Source: Lepidodermella squamata
Taxonomy: Eukaryota > Gastrotricha
DNA length: 64,000 nt
NCBI GenBank assembly: GCA_047495785.1
Contig: JBLDXI010000015.1
Span: 3,038,001 to 3,102,000 of the forward strand
Direction of reading: 5' to 3'
Position numbers and translations under genes: made by a program. This document shows positions 24,623 to 35,669 of the stretch, one piece after another. The notes under the pieces were generated by a model that saw only the letters and a list, made by a program, of their open reading frames with translations, did no database searches and was not told the DNA's origin. Every line of letters begins with the position of its first letter. The stretch's first letter is position 1.

Positions 24623-25391
24623 ATGAACAGACTTGTAGCTTTAGCGGCTCTAGCTGGTCAGTTAATCATTCATATTCCCTCCAAGCTAACTGAATTTTCT
24701 CTAATTTATTACAGCGATCTGCAGTGCCGACTTACTGGAGTATCAACGCGAGGCCGGAAGGCAAGCTGCACCGGCTCCAACCGGACCTATTCCGAAATAT
24801 AATGCTGATCCATACATACAGTTGTACGACCAGTTCTGGATAAAGTTCTTGCAAACCCCATCATCCGTTAGCAATGCCGATCGGCTAAATTGCTGGAAGG
24901 CCTACTTGAAAAGCAATCCAGACAGGATTATTAGGTTTGTATCTATAAGCGCAGCAGAATTTTCTGATTTATTGAATTTAAATTTCAGAGACGATCCTAC
25001 CTACCTACTGTGTTTAAATCAGCATGCTCCAGGTCGAGTTGAAAACGGTTCAGCCATTGCTGCCAAGTATGACATGACATACCTGGATCTGCTTAAAGAA
25101 GACGCCGACTTCCGTAGATCGCGATTCGAAGGAGGGCCTGATAACACTTGTTACCAGGGACACATCAGCGGCATCACCCAATGCCCAGTCCCGCCTGTTA
25201 CTGACTTGAGATACATAATCTCCAACCCCAGATTCTACACGAAAGAAATTCCCAAAATCTGTGCTCATCTCAAGTGCGCTATTCCGATCTACAAGAGCAT
25301 GACCGGACCTGAAGCGTGCATTGCTTCAAAGCGGATTTTGTGGATCAGCCACCACTGGTACTTGGAGGCTTTTGGTACCTTGTGCAATTGA
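24623..25391 (+). CDS. Secreted cysteine-rich module protein, protease-free paralogue
   Basis: Exons 24623-24656, 24715-24934 and 24989-25391; 218 residues, introns 58 and 54 bp. MNRLVALAALAAICSA is a signal peptide encoded by a 34-nt first exon with the same phase and near-identical start (MNRL) as the two protease genes downstream. A short APAPTGPIP remnant follows, then the same cysteine-rich module that forms the C-terminus of those proteins (DNTCYQGHISGITQCP, CAHLKCAIPIYKSMTGP, ILWISHHWYLEAFGTLC). The catalytic domain, first module and long Pro-Ala linker are absent. The module family is unknown to me. It may be a binding partner or a free version of the module; this is inference. Confidence 0.8.
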
Positions 25392-26001
25392 TCAATCCTT
25401 GATACAATCCTTGTGCATGAAGATGAGCTGAGAGTTGAGTTCAATTCTTATGGCTTATTTTGATCTGGCGGTGATGGGAATAGGAAACTTGAGTGGTAAA
25501 TAGTGGATACAAAACAAAGCCTAGATCCTAGAGTGATATTTTCTTTTTTTTTTTCTTTAATTGAATATCACGGCTTGACAAGCATTTTCCAAGCATCTTC
25601 CGCTGTCAGAGGATTGCAGTGAAGCTTCCTTGGATCGAAAAGTGAAAATAAACCCGCGATCTAATACCTGTGAAATAATCTACCTGAGAAACTGAGTGAG
25701 TCTCATACTTCACCTAGCTGGCAAATCGATTCCAGTCGAGGAATATTTAGGTGATAAGAAGGTCCCGGATTTATAATTAATATCGAACATATTTTCTGAA
25801 TACTCTCTAGTAATCTCTAGTTTAGCTGGGAAGGTCAAATAATTTCTGATTTTTTTATTGTTTCGCCTGATGTTTCGACTCTTATCTAGGCAGTCAAATC
25901 TTTTTTTCAAAGTAGTAGTTAAATGCAACTCAAAGTTTGATTTGCGTTAAATTATTTACTAGTTAAAAATCTACTCGTTAGTTACGAGAGAAGGGTGGAT
26001 C
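25392..26001. other. Intergenic, nothing recognised
   Basis: 3' flank of the short module gene, ending at a LINE remnant. No exon supported. Confidence 0.35.
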
Positions 26002-26289
26002 TTGGACCCTACCATCCGCTTCGAAAAAAGCCCAGATCAAGCCCTGGAAGTCGACAAAGAAAAACGGGCACACTACGAGCCTTGCGCAGAATACTTCAAG
26101 GAAAGATACAATCTAACTTCCCTCGAAGTAATCGGTCTCTTCGTTGGAGCCCGTGGTACCATCACCAAGTTCTTCCGCGACTTCGCAAAACGTCTCGAAC
26201 TACCGCAGTCACTCATGTGCGACATCGTCATTTCAACGATAAAAGACTCATGCAAAATCATAAATAATCATTTGTACAGAAAGAATTAA
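26002..26289 (+). mobile_element. Retroelement-like protein remnant
   Basis: A 95-codon frame with VIGLFVGARGTITKFF followed by KDSCKIINNHLY resembles a conserved tail seen in non-LTR retroelement proteins, as I recall it. There is no upstream catalytic domain, so this is a truncated remnant. The exact element family is uncertain. Confidence 0.5.
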
Positions 26290-26349
26290 ATGTAAATACC
26301 CGTGTCTATAGGCAAACTGTTACTTAGTATCAGTCGGATCATTGTTTTA

Positions 26350-26700
26350 ACAATAAACTACTATGTTATATTTGTATGATATAGCACGAGTAAAGAGTTC
26401 AGATATAAATGATTTACGAGTGCTGTATCAAAAACTTTTGAATTCAGCGACTCGACCTATATTTTTGAGTGCAATTCTATATTTGTATGGTATGACATGA
26501 GTAAAACGTTTATATCTGTAGGTAGCCGCCCGAGATTTACGAGTCGGAACGAGCCGGAGGAGAGTTGCGATGAGTAAATCGAGTGCGGCGAGTTCAGATA
26601 TGAACGATTTACGAATGTTATACCGTAAAATATCGAACAGTCAAAGCTACTCGACCTATATTTCTGGGGACAATTCTATATTTTTAGTAGGCCCTCCGCC
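26350..26700. repeat. Diverged tandem repeat, roughly 210-bp unit
   Basis: The blocks GAGTTCAGATAT, GATTTACGA and CTCGACCTATATTT...CAATTCTATATTT recur about 210 bp apart with many changes. The second copy is also the left end of the large duplicated unit. Confidence 0.5.
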
Positions 26701-26872
26701 GGGCGGCGCTATCATAGGCGCAATGGATTAGAAGACAAGTAGAAAATTACCGGTGATTTCGTTGAGTCGGTCGTTGGCGTCGTTGAGTCGGTGCACCGGG
26801 TGTCAATGCAGATCAAGGCTCAGCGGGGCTCGAGATTCAAGGCTCAATGCCTGGAAGAGCAGCTCAATCGGG

Positions 26873-27308
26873 GTTATTTTCGAAGCTGTCTTTATGATAA
26901 AGTCGACTCTATCGATGAAGCCAGCTTTATCCGATAAAGTCGAACTAAGCTAATGTCGCCTTAATCATAAAGACGACTAGGTATAGACGACTGAAGTCGC
27001 CCTTAGCTTAAGTCGACTTTATCTGGCAAAAGTACCAGGCGCCAGTTTCAAATTGCTCATCATTAGCTGTGACCTACTTTTTAACAGCCTCTTTTTTTTG
27101 CTATGATTCGTTATACAATTAGGTCAACAAGTGTTGAGAGGTCATAACGCTCGAATTCTTACAAAAATCGACCGTTAAAGTCGACTTTTATCGCCCGTAG
27201 TGCATTTATGTTTGCGATATAAAGCCCCATTTACCACTATAAAGTTGGCTTTATGTTCGAAAACCATACCGGTCGACTTTATCGATAAAGGCTGCTTCGA
27301 AAACAACC
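26873..27308. mobile_element. MITE-like element with about 37-bp terminal inverted repeats
   Basis: The left end GGGTTATTTTCGAAGCTGTC and the reverse complement of the right end GGGTTGTTTTCGAAGCAGCC match, continuing into AAAGTCGAC. The interior is made of scattered AAGTCGACTTTATC-like repeats and has no coding capacity. CTCAAT flanks both sides, but the exact target duplication is unclear. The equivalent element in unit B is split by a LINE. Confidence 0.65.
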
Positions 27309-28017
27309 CTCAATATTAGCTAACTTTCGGAATGGGCAGAGGCAAAAGGCAAATGTTGGCCTGAAGGCTCAGGTCTAGGCTCATGCAGATCTCGCACTTG
27401 TTTGCTTTAACATCCTCTCTTGGCGCCACACCGATTCTCCAGTTGATCTGAGCCCGCTCCGGAGCAAGATAGGGCGCAAGCATAGAGAAAAAACGACCCT
27501 TTTCTCTATGGGCGCAAGTTGCAGCCGGCTCAAGTCTCTAAGCAATCAACGATGATCCTCGGCTCCGATGGATTTTCTGCGGAATCGAACGAGATCCAAC
27601 GACCAAAATGACTCGGCCCGCTCGTTCCCGTGTCTGCAATCCTTCAACCGTAAATTTTCTCGCAATTACGGAATAATAAAATATATGGGTCGTGGGGGAT
27701 CTCTCGCCTCCATTTTCAATACGAGTGCAGTCGTTGTTTTGCTCGGTGCTATTCACGCACACGGCGAAAACCGGGTGACGGGAAAGCAATAGGACATTCG
27801 TTAATATTTTTCGGCGAAAACCGAAAAACAATTGTCAACTGATAAAACAAAGATGATCAGGGAGTTGAAGTTTTGCCTACGTTGCCGCGTATTTTTCTCT
27901 TGCCAAAATCATCCTACGCACTTAAATCGCAAAATAACGTGATGTGCGTCCAAGCGCCTGAATCTACATGTTATTCTCCTACGCCGGAATGAGGCATTGG
28001 CGAGGGCGTTTCGATTC

Positions 28018-28024
28018 GATATAA
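28018..28024 (+). promoter_or_regulatory. TATA-like box, protease-module gene A
   Basis: GATATAA 75 bp upstream of the ATG at 28093, matching the position of TATATAA in the short paralogue. Confidence 0.5.
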
Positions 28025-28092
28025 TGGCAGGTATTCATTCAATTTTTCATTATTTCCGTTTTCCTCATTTGACTAATACTCGATTTTACGAG

Positions 28093-30421
28093 ATGAACAG
28101 ACTGTTTTTGGTGGCAGGTCTCACTGGTAAGCTAATCCGAAGCAATACATATACTCCCTTTCATCCATTACTTTTTTATTCTTCTAGCGCTCTGTTATGC
28201 AGACTTACTAGAATTTCAACACGAGGCTGCGAGGCAAGCAAGTGTTGAGACTTGCGATACCACAGGACTTCCCGATACATTGGACCACTCGAAGCTTCAT
28301 CCGGAATGGTTTGACGTCAAGAGCCAGCACTGCCAGGGCTGTTACTACTGGTCGGCTGTTGCTGCAACTCGTTGCGCCTGGTCGAAGGCCTGGGGCAAAC
28401 CAGCTCCGAAAATCTCCGAGCAGGTTAGCATTCTCCTGAACGACGAGAGTAAAAATATAAGCTTTTCCACAGGCATTGATCGACTGCAATGCGCCAAACT
28501 GTAATGGTACCGGGGGAGCTCCTGAGAACGTGTACGACTTCATGGTCAGGAATGGTGGCACGCCGACTTATGACCAATACCCGATACGCGACTACATGAA
28601 CGAGGGGTTACGAGGGCAATGCAAGTACGACCAGTTTCCCAAGAGTATCCCCTTTCGGAAAGCCCGTACCGATCCGGCGCCATGGAACTCGTGGGGATAC
28701 AAGAGTTTCAGCGGCAAGAGCTTCACATGCACCAAGAAGGTAGAAAAACGGTTCGATATGATTTGATTGAAATAGTTTAGGATTTGCGTTCCTCAAGGCT
28801 ATCAATGATTATGGTTGCCTGACTATGCCGTACTGCAGCACCGCTCCCGGCTCGAATGGATACAAGGGGGGAATCATGGACTGGGGAGTCGGCGGGTGCA
28901 ACAAAATCTACCGAATGGACCACGTCGTGGCGCTTGTTGGTTACGGTGTCGATCAAGCGAGCGGACGGCCGTACTACGTCGGTCTGAACAGCTGGGGGAC
29001 GAATTGGGGAGAAGGAGGTTTCTTCAGAGTCTACGCTGACTCGGTTGCCGTTGGCGTCTCGGCTCCTCTAGTCGAGACACCTGACACCTTAGGAAAGGTG
29101 GTTCCTTACGATCGCGTCAACGACCTAGCGCTATCCAATGCTCAGCTGTTTATTGGGGAGGGGACGGCAAAAGCTAGCCAATGCCCTTGGTCTAATTTCC
29201 GGTATTTCTAAGCTTTAAATTGTGTTAGCATTCTAGCTATATTTGATTTCAGCACCCTGACCGAAGTCTATAGCTGTTATATAACAGCTAGCGGTCTCGG
29301 CGACTTCGCTACTACTGCTGCTGCTAAGCGAGGCAAAACGCTGAATGACGTGGCTGATGCTGTGGCTGGATTCGACTACAACTTCCAAGATTCTAAATGC
29401 AGACCTCAGGAGAAAGTAGCCGCGTGTTCTCCTATTCCAGTCGGCTATGGCTCGCTGTCAAATTATCCCGCGGAGATCAAACCGGATGCTTGCCGTTACG
29501 CCTCGTGCGCTGTTAACGAGTACAAGAAACTAGCAACTACCGACGACTGCAAAACGTTTCAGATGTATTTCGAAATGGCTTCCGAGTTCCAAATCAACAA
29601 GTTCTGTCCTGGAGGAGTTCCATCGTCAGCGCCAGCTCCTGCCCCAGCGCCAGCTCCAGCCCCTGCACCTGCACCTGCTCCAGCTCCAGCTCCAGCACCT
29701 GCTCCAGCACCCGCGCCCGCCCCAGCTCCTGCTCCTGCGCCAGCTCCCGCCCCTGCTCCTGCTCCTGCTCCAGCCCCCGCCCCAGCTCCAGTACCAACCG
29801 GACCTATTCCGGACTGGTATGCTGATAGCTACTTCATGCTATACCGCGCTTTCTGGGGATCTTTGGTGTATCCTGGTGATGAACCGTCACTGGCAGACTG
29901 CAAACAGAAATGCTGGGTTGCTTACTTGTACAGCGGATCAGATTCCACTAACAGGTTTGTGTCTGAGCTCATCCAAATTTTCTAGTTTCAGTGATTTAAA
30001 TTGCAGAGACGAGTACACTTATACGCTGTGCGGAAATCAATGCGTTCCAGCTAAAGTTGCGAATGTCACCGCGATTGCTACTAAAAATGGCTTGTCATAC
30101 CAGGATCTAATCAGAGCAGACAGCAGTTTCCGAACCGCACGATTCTACGGAGGTGCTTCTAACACTTGTTACCAGGGGCAAGTTAGCGGTGTCGCTCAAT
30201 GCCCAGCTCCGCCTGCTTCAGCATCGTCTATTGACCTGAGATACTTCCTGTCGTATTCTAGCTCCTTCAAGACTGAAATTTCCCAGACCTGTGCCCATCT
30301 CAAGTGCGCCATTCCGGTTTACAAGAGCATGACGGGACCGGCGGCTTGCATGAGTTCAAAGCCGATCCTGTGGATCAGCCACCAGTGGTTCTTGGATACA
30401 CTTGGTTCTCTCTGCCAGTGA
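28093..30421 (+). CDS. Papain-fold protease with Pro-Ala linker and duplicated Cys-rich module, copy A
   Basis: Exons 28093-28126, 28188-28423, 28473-28739, 28798-29201, 29253-29954 and 30007-30421; 685 residues, introns 48-61 bp. Signal peptide MNRLFLVAGLTALCYA. The protease starts only about 40 residues in, so the usual inhibitory I29 propeptide is missing. Papain (C1A) landmarks: catalytic Cys in QHCQGCYYWS, ISEQALIDC, His in MDHVVALVGYG, Asn in LNSWGTNWGE. Residues about 315-435 form a first cysteine module (DACRYASCAVNEYKK...DDC). About 440-495 is an almost pure Ala-Pro repeat. The remainder is a second, related module (CAHLKCAIPVYKSMTGPAAC). Likely a secreted active protease with a tethered binding domain; the substrate is unknown. 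Exon 4 must start at 28798 (CTCAAG|GCT); the nearer AGs break the frame. Confidence 0.82.
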
Positions 30422-30527
30422 TTGTGCGTTGTGAGATGTAATGCTGAAAATGCAATTGAGAGAGTTGAAGAGATGAAGAAGAGTAAATTATGATTGCAGT
30501 ATTTATCTGTAGACTTGAAGTGTGTAA

Positions 30528-30920
30528 CTCAAATAGCACAACTACGGGGCCGCTACGGTAGCGCTACGGCGACTGCTATTTCAGCTACCTGAAAACAAGT
30601 CAAAAGGTGAAAAACACAGTTAGGATACAAATTTTTGAAAAATCAGCATGTAGCCAGCTGAATGGCATAGGCTCAATGTATATCGGTTGAATCACGAGTG
30701 ATAGGTGCGCTCAATACTGATTGCAGCGATATGCTTACAAAGACGAGTCTTTTATAAAGATTTGGACAATCCGCGATACGTTTGGGAGTCTTCGGAACCC
30801 GTGAAATTGTGCTGGAACCCAACTCTAAAATCAGCCTAGAATGCTATGTTAAGGCGAACTTTGGGAACCCAGGTTGACCAGGTGATTGATGACGGGCGGG
30901 TTCCAGCATATCCATCTGAT
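30528..30920. other. Intergenic, nothing recognised
   Basis: Single-copy-looking sequence after the end of duplicated unit A, with a CTACGG-rich stretch near 30540-30580. Confidence 0.3.
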
Positions 30921-31629
30921 CAGTGCCGGGGCCCTAGGCGATCCCCATCATCGGGGGCCCCTATACATTTGGTTGTTAAAATTGAATGACTAAATTTACC
31001 ACCTGAGAGCTTGGCCAAATTGGACCACTTTCGCAGGGTTTTTAATTGAAAAATTTGCCGCGGCTTTGGTGGAGATTACGTGCAATTTGAACCGAATAAT
31101 TCGAGAGAAGCGAGCAAATTTCGGAATATTTTCAATAAAAATTGGTCCCCAAACCCTCTTAAAAATGGCTAAAATACTAATTTCCCTAACCCTTAATCTT
31201 GAAATTTATCTGCCAACTTTAAAATTTCGGTTTTCACACTGGTAACATGCAGGAAAATATATCTAACTCTTATATCAACAGTGACATATCGTTAAGTTCA
31301 GGGCTTGATTCACTCATTATATAATGCAATGCCTCCTGTACACAATACTGCCCAGATTTGGTCGGGGAGAGTTTGAACCGATCTGAAGAAAGTAGACAAG
31401 TGCGAGCGTAGCGAGCAAATTTGTAGAAAATTGTTGTCCAAAGGCTCTGTCCGAAGCCTCAAAAATTGATCATTAAAGCCGGTTTCACAAATCAAAAGGG
31501 TCCCCCTGTGGAATTTTCCAACTAGATTCAGAAAATATGGGGGCCCTTGGGGCATAAGGGTCTTAGGGGCCCGAAAATCGGGGGGCCCTAAGGCAATTGC
31601 CTTGTTTGCCTAATGGAAAATCCGCACTG
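30921..31629. mobile_element. hAT-like non-autonomous element
   Basis: The ends are CAGTGCCGG and (reverse complement) CAGTGCGGA, with GGGGCCC and TTAGGCAAACAAGGCAATTG-type subterminal blocks as in many hAT elements. The flanking 8-mers CATCTGAT and CATCTGCG agree at six positions, as expected for an aged 8-bp target duplication. 709 bp, no transposase. Confidence 0.6.
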
Positions 31630-32710
31630 CATCTGCGATAGCTGGGATCCCAGGGAACCCGTTGGCATTGGTCAGTTCGAACCGAAACAAATTTATTATT
31701 TTCTTTTCCGCCTTGTTACTGTCGACCTCCAGGTAGTTATTGAATACATCTTTTCACGGTTATACATACTTTTAAACGTTTTCAAGAGCGAGACTGTTAT
31801 CTGAAGCTTTCACCTGATTCTTCATTGATTTTAACGGGACCTTTTATCACCGGTATTAAGCTTATTGGCCAATCCGTTTCCCTAATTGGTGATATGATGT
31901 TTTGTTAGATTTCATAAATTTGAAGTCAGGGGGGAGTTTTCAAAAAGTTGCGGAATCGCTACGGCGCCGTAGATGACCGGCGGTACCGGCACCGTAGTTG
32001 CGCCGTAGTTGACCGTGCCGGCATTACGGTGCGAGTGCTATTTTTTCGCCGCCTGGCTATTATTCGAGGCGGGCTATTCTCCACCCAATTTTCTTTTCCA
32101 CTTTTCTTTTATTATCAGCGGCCACCCGTTCACGTGATCCGATTTATATTGCCAATGAGTATTTTGATGATCTTAATTGGCAGTTTCATGTTTTTCAAGA
32201 CTTGAGGAATCATATCTGTCAATCGAAGGCGGGCCGCTGACTTCTAAAAAATACACTGAAAATAGAAGTTGCTGGCCCACTTGTCAGCGACCTACCTTGC
32301 TCGATTTGCCATGACGTGACCATCACAAATGTATCTTTGTTTTGTAGTTACGATCTGGTAACCGATGGTATGCGTCTTTAAAGTTGAAAGAAAACACGTA
32401 TTGTGGCCATAAAGGATCATTGGAACGACTTAAATTGGTGATGTCGAATAAAATATTCGGGTGAGAGTTTTAGGTTCTTCAGGTTCGGCTAATTAATTAG
32501 AAGAACGATTGCAATTTGATTTAACATTTATTGAGATTTTGAATTGTTCTCAGTTGAAAATAGGTCAGAGATTTATACTGCAATATCGCCAATACCTAGA
32601 TCGCCGCATTTTCGAATGCTACCAACTTCGTAAACTTTGTGTGATCCTACTATTGACCCACGATGTGGCTTCGAATCTACTCTAAGCGATTCTACTCTAA
32701 GCGGAAATAT
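31630..32710. other. Intergenic, nothing coding
   Basis: No supported gene. At about 32390-32435 there is a roughly 40-bp block (CGTATTGTGGCCATAAAGGA) also present at about 42797-42838, so at least part is repeat-derived. Confidence 0.35.
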
Positions 32711-33252
32711 GTAAAAAGTGGGGTTTGGCGTATTTTTCGTATTTTCAAGCAAATGGCAAAACGTATGTTGACTTGAAGAGGGACGATTCTTGGATTCCTA
32801 GATGTCTTTACTCAGTTTTTCTTGAGGATTTCGAATTTTCAAATTTCAGACCTCTAGGAGGCTCCCATCCGCCTTAAAATACGGAAAACCCCAGCGCAGC
32901 CCTGAAAAGTGTTATTGATTCAGGTTGTCGTAGAGACACCATCTTAATCCCAACAAAATATAGCGAGATTCCTCACCTCAGATTACCCTTAGAAACGTCA
33001 ACTGTGCATAAGAAAGTAATATCAGAATTTATTGCGTGGGGAATTTTTAAATGATGCAATAAAAAACTAAATTTTTAAGCCCGCATTTTTTGAAATTTGC
33101 ATTTTTTCGCTCGTATACTTTCAAGCCCATTATCTCACAAACCCTGATGAATATCAACCCCTTTCTTATACCGTTCGACTCCTCGTTAATAGATCTTGAG
33201 AGTGGCATCAAAATCTCACTATGTCAAAAATTTCGCCAAACCCCACTTTTCA
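32711..33252. mobile_element. MITE-like element with GTRAAAAGTGGGGTTTGGCG ends
   Basis: The left end GTAAAAAGTGGGGTTTGGCG and the reverse complement of the right end GTGAAAAGTGGGGTTTGGCG are inverted repeats. About 540 bp, no coding capacity. Superfamily not determined. Confidence 0.5.
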
Positions 33253-33275
33253 CTTATTTTCGGTCAATTCAAAAT

Positions 33276-34067
33276 TCAACCATCTGTGATATTTTTCAAT
33301 TTCGTACGCCACTCAATTCTATTCTGAGCTGATACAGCGGCGTCTTCCCTTTTCTCAATATTAATTTTCTTCAACTGCCTTTTCGGGCAGTCTGAGTAGC
33401 GCAGTTTGGGACGGCCCCGGGGTCTTTGCCACGAATCGTCTGAGGGGTTCCAATACCTGACCTGTTTCAATAGCGAGTCTCTGCGCTCTACATGTCCGTA
33501 CCATCATAATTGATTCCTAGCGACCTTTGTTGATATTTTTTGCGCATTACATTTTTTCCTAATTGTTTCACTTCGGATCCTATTAGCCAGCCTAATTCCG
33601 GTAATGTTCCTGAGCCATTTCATCTGGCAGACATCTAGCCTTCTTTCTTCTTCACGAGTCATCGCCCATCCTTCGGACCCGAACATCACGGTTGGTACGA
33701 TCACGCCGTCTAGGCATTTCATTTTTGCTTCGATTTTTAAGCTTGTATTGCTGAAAATATATTTTATCATAGCTCCGAATGATTCATTAGCCTTTTCTAT
33801 TCGATTTCTAATATCAGCGTTGCAACTACCGTCGGATGTTAGCGTACTACCTAAATACAGTACTTTTTGAATAAACCGGACAAAGAGCGCGCCACAAAAA
33901 TTCGTCCGCATTATGTGAAGTCCGGATAAAGCAATGCATTTTATATGTGGAGTCCACGGCACGAGCCACCTGGATCCGTCCGAATTAGGCAAAGTCCGGC
34001 CTATGCAAGTCCGGACAAGACAAAAAGTACTGTATGTAAAATTTTGATCATTTGATATTTTGATCAT
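33276..34067 (-). mobile_element. Degenerate LINE fragment (C-terminal region of the polyprotein)
   Basis: The minus strand encodes YLGSTLTSDGSCNADIRNRI, VMFGSEGWAMTREEERRLD and RPRGRPKLRYSD, typical of the region after the reverse transcriptase in many LINE proteins. Stops and frame changes separate the parts and the reverse transcriptase is gone. A MITE sits inside it at 33858-34032. Confidence 0.7.
33858..34032. mobile_element. pogo/Tigger-like MITE, 175 bp
   Basis: CAGTACTTTTT at the left and its inverse AAAAAGTACTG at the right, with CCGGAC blocks just inside, flanked by TA on both sides (TA target duplication of the Tc1/mariner/pogo group). The LINE reading frame is continuous when the element and one TA are ignored, so the insertion is later than the LINE. 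Confidence 0.72.
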
Positions 34068-34937
34068 AATAGAGAAGAATAACTACAAAATAGGTAGTAA
34101 GGGCTTTCTTAGCATTTTCAGGATTTGGGGGCTGAATAGTAGAAAAATTGGCTCATCTAGCCCATAATTCCTTAATATCATGCATTTTTCGTGATGATAA
34201 CTGCATGGGTTTGCATGAAATGTTGCTCCGGGAATGGGAAACTAAGAAATTTTGCCCATTGAAACGCAGACTCTGGTCATGTCTCAACAAGACTATCGGG
34301 AGAGACAGAAAAGTATCGCATCATCCTAGACTACGCTCGAAAGGAATAAAGATGAAATAAGGAAAAAGAGGATAAATTTGGTTGATCTCAAGAATTTAGC
34401 CATGATAAAGGAGAAATTGTCTGAAGAGTTTGTGCGTAGTACGCAGTATTGTAGGCGTTGCAACCGCTCGGTATCGGATGCGGCGCAAGATGCTATTAGC
34501 TCATACCAGTACCAAGTATTTTATTACAAACGGCATGAAAGTACTGCGTATCGAGGTCTCTTACCTCGCAACTCGAACGACATTCGATTCGATATCGTGA
34601 TATATCGAAAATCGAACGACCTTGCCACACCCTCTGCACGGTTTCCATTAACCGCGGGCGTAAACTCCACATTAATGGTGGTAAATTACAGTGGCAAAAA
34701 ACACTTGTAGCAAAAAATCTTATGGATCTTATGGTAGGTATAGTGACAAACCACTCTTTTATAGAGACAAAAATGGAAAGAGACGCCGGATGTAAAATAG
34801 AGACAAATTGATCTGCGATAGTGATCTTCCATATCCCATAGTGACAAAAACATTTCGAGCCGTTGAATCGCCTATTCCGATGCTAGCTCGCTAATAGCAT
34901 CTCGAGGTGGTGGATTTTTCTCTGTACGTCACCACCC
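34068..34937. other. Intergenic, nothing recognised
   Basis: Open frames here lack any familiar residues or splice support. Contains a small palindrome (GATGCTAGCTCGCTAATAGCATC) near 34880-34900. Confidence 0.3.
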
Positions 34938-35156
34938 ATATAGGGGTCGCGGGGGATCTCTCGCCTCCATTTTCAATACGAGTGCAGTCGTTGTTTTGCT
35001 CGGTGCTATTCACGCACACGGCCGAAACCGGGTGAATGACGAGCTATAGGACATACGTTAATATTTTTCGGCGAAAACCGAAAAACAATTGTCATCTGAT
35101 AAAACAAAGATGATCAGGGAGTTGAAGTTTTGCCTACGTTGCCGCGTATTTTTCTC
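34938..35156. repeat. Truncated third copy of the duplicated unit
   Basis: Matches 27685-27903 and 39865-40085 (upstream of the protease-module genes). It shares the unit-B-specific text GGCCGAAACCGGGTGAATGA, so it derives from a B-like copy. It stops at CTCTTGC and abuts the start of unit B with a short shared TTGC, a likely recombination junction. Confidence 0.75.
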
Positions 35157-35669
35157 TTGCGATGAGTAAATCGAGTGCGGCGAGTTCAGATATGAACGAT
35201 TTACGAATGTTATACCGTAAAATATCGAACTGTCAAAGCTACTCGACCTATATTTCTGGGGACAATTCTATATTTTTAGTAGGCCCTCCGCCGGGCGGCG
35301 CCATCATAGGCGCAATGGATTAGAAGACAAATAGAAAATTACCGGTGATTTCGTTGAGTCGGTCGTTGGCGTCGTTGAGTCGGTGCACCGGGTGTCAATG
35401 CAGATCAAGGCTCAGCGGGGCTCGAGATTCAAGGCTCAATGCCTGGAAGAGCAGCTCAATCGGGGTTATTTTCGAAGCTGTCTTTATGATAAAGTCGACT
35501 CTATCGATGAAGCCAGCTTTATCCGATAAAGTCGAACTAAGCTAATGTCGCCTTAATCATAAAGACGACTAGGTATAGACGGCTGAAGTCGCCCTTATAG
35601 CTTAAGTCGACTTTATCTGGCAAAAGTACCAGGCGCCAGTTTCAAATTGCTCATATTTAGCTGTGACCT
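35157..35669. repeat. Segmental duplication, unit B left part
   Basis: Nearly identical to 26565-27075. It breaks off at GTGACCTA, where the LINE has inserted, and resumes at about 39253. Confidence 0.85.

Larger units (their letters stand above)
26565..30527. repeat. Segmental duplication, unit A
   Basis: Roughly 4 kb nearly identical to 35157-35669 plus 39253-42710. Identity continues through introns, promoter and 3' flank, so the duplication is recent. It contains a MITE-like element and one complete protease-module gene. Confidence 0.88.

Noticed and set aside
28740-28797. A 41-bp intron ending at GTTTAG in the protease gene
   Set aside because: It breaks the reading frame. The acceptor at CTCAAG (58-bp intron) restores the papain-like sequence in both gene copies.
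29594-29797. Minus-strand Glu/Leu-rich open frame, also present at 41777-41980
   Set aside because: Antisense of the Ala-Pro repeat. Low-complexity mirror frame, not a gene.
34378-34710. 110-codon plus-strand frame in the repeat-rich cluster
   Set aside because: No similarity to any family I know and no splice or promoter support.
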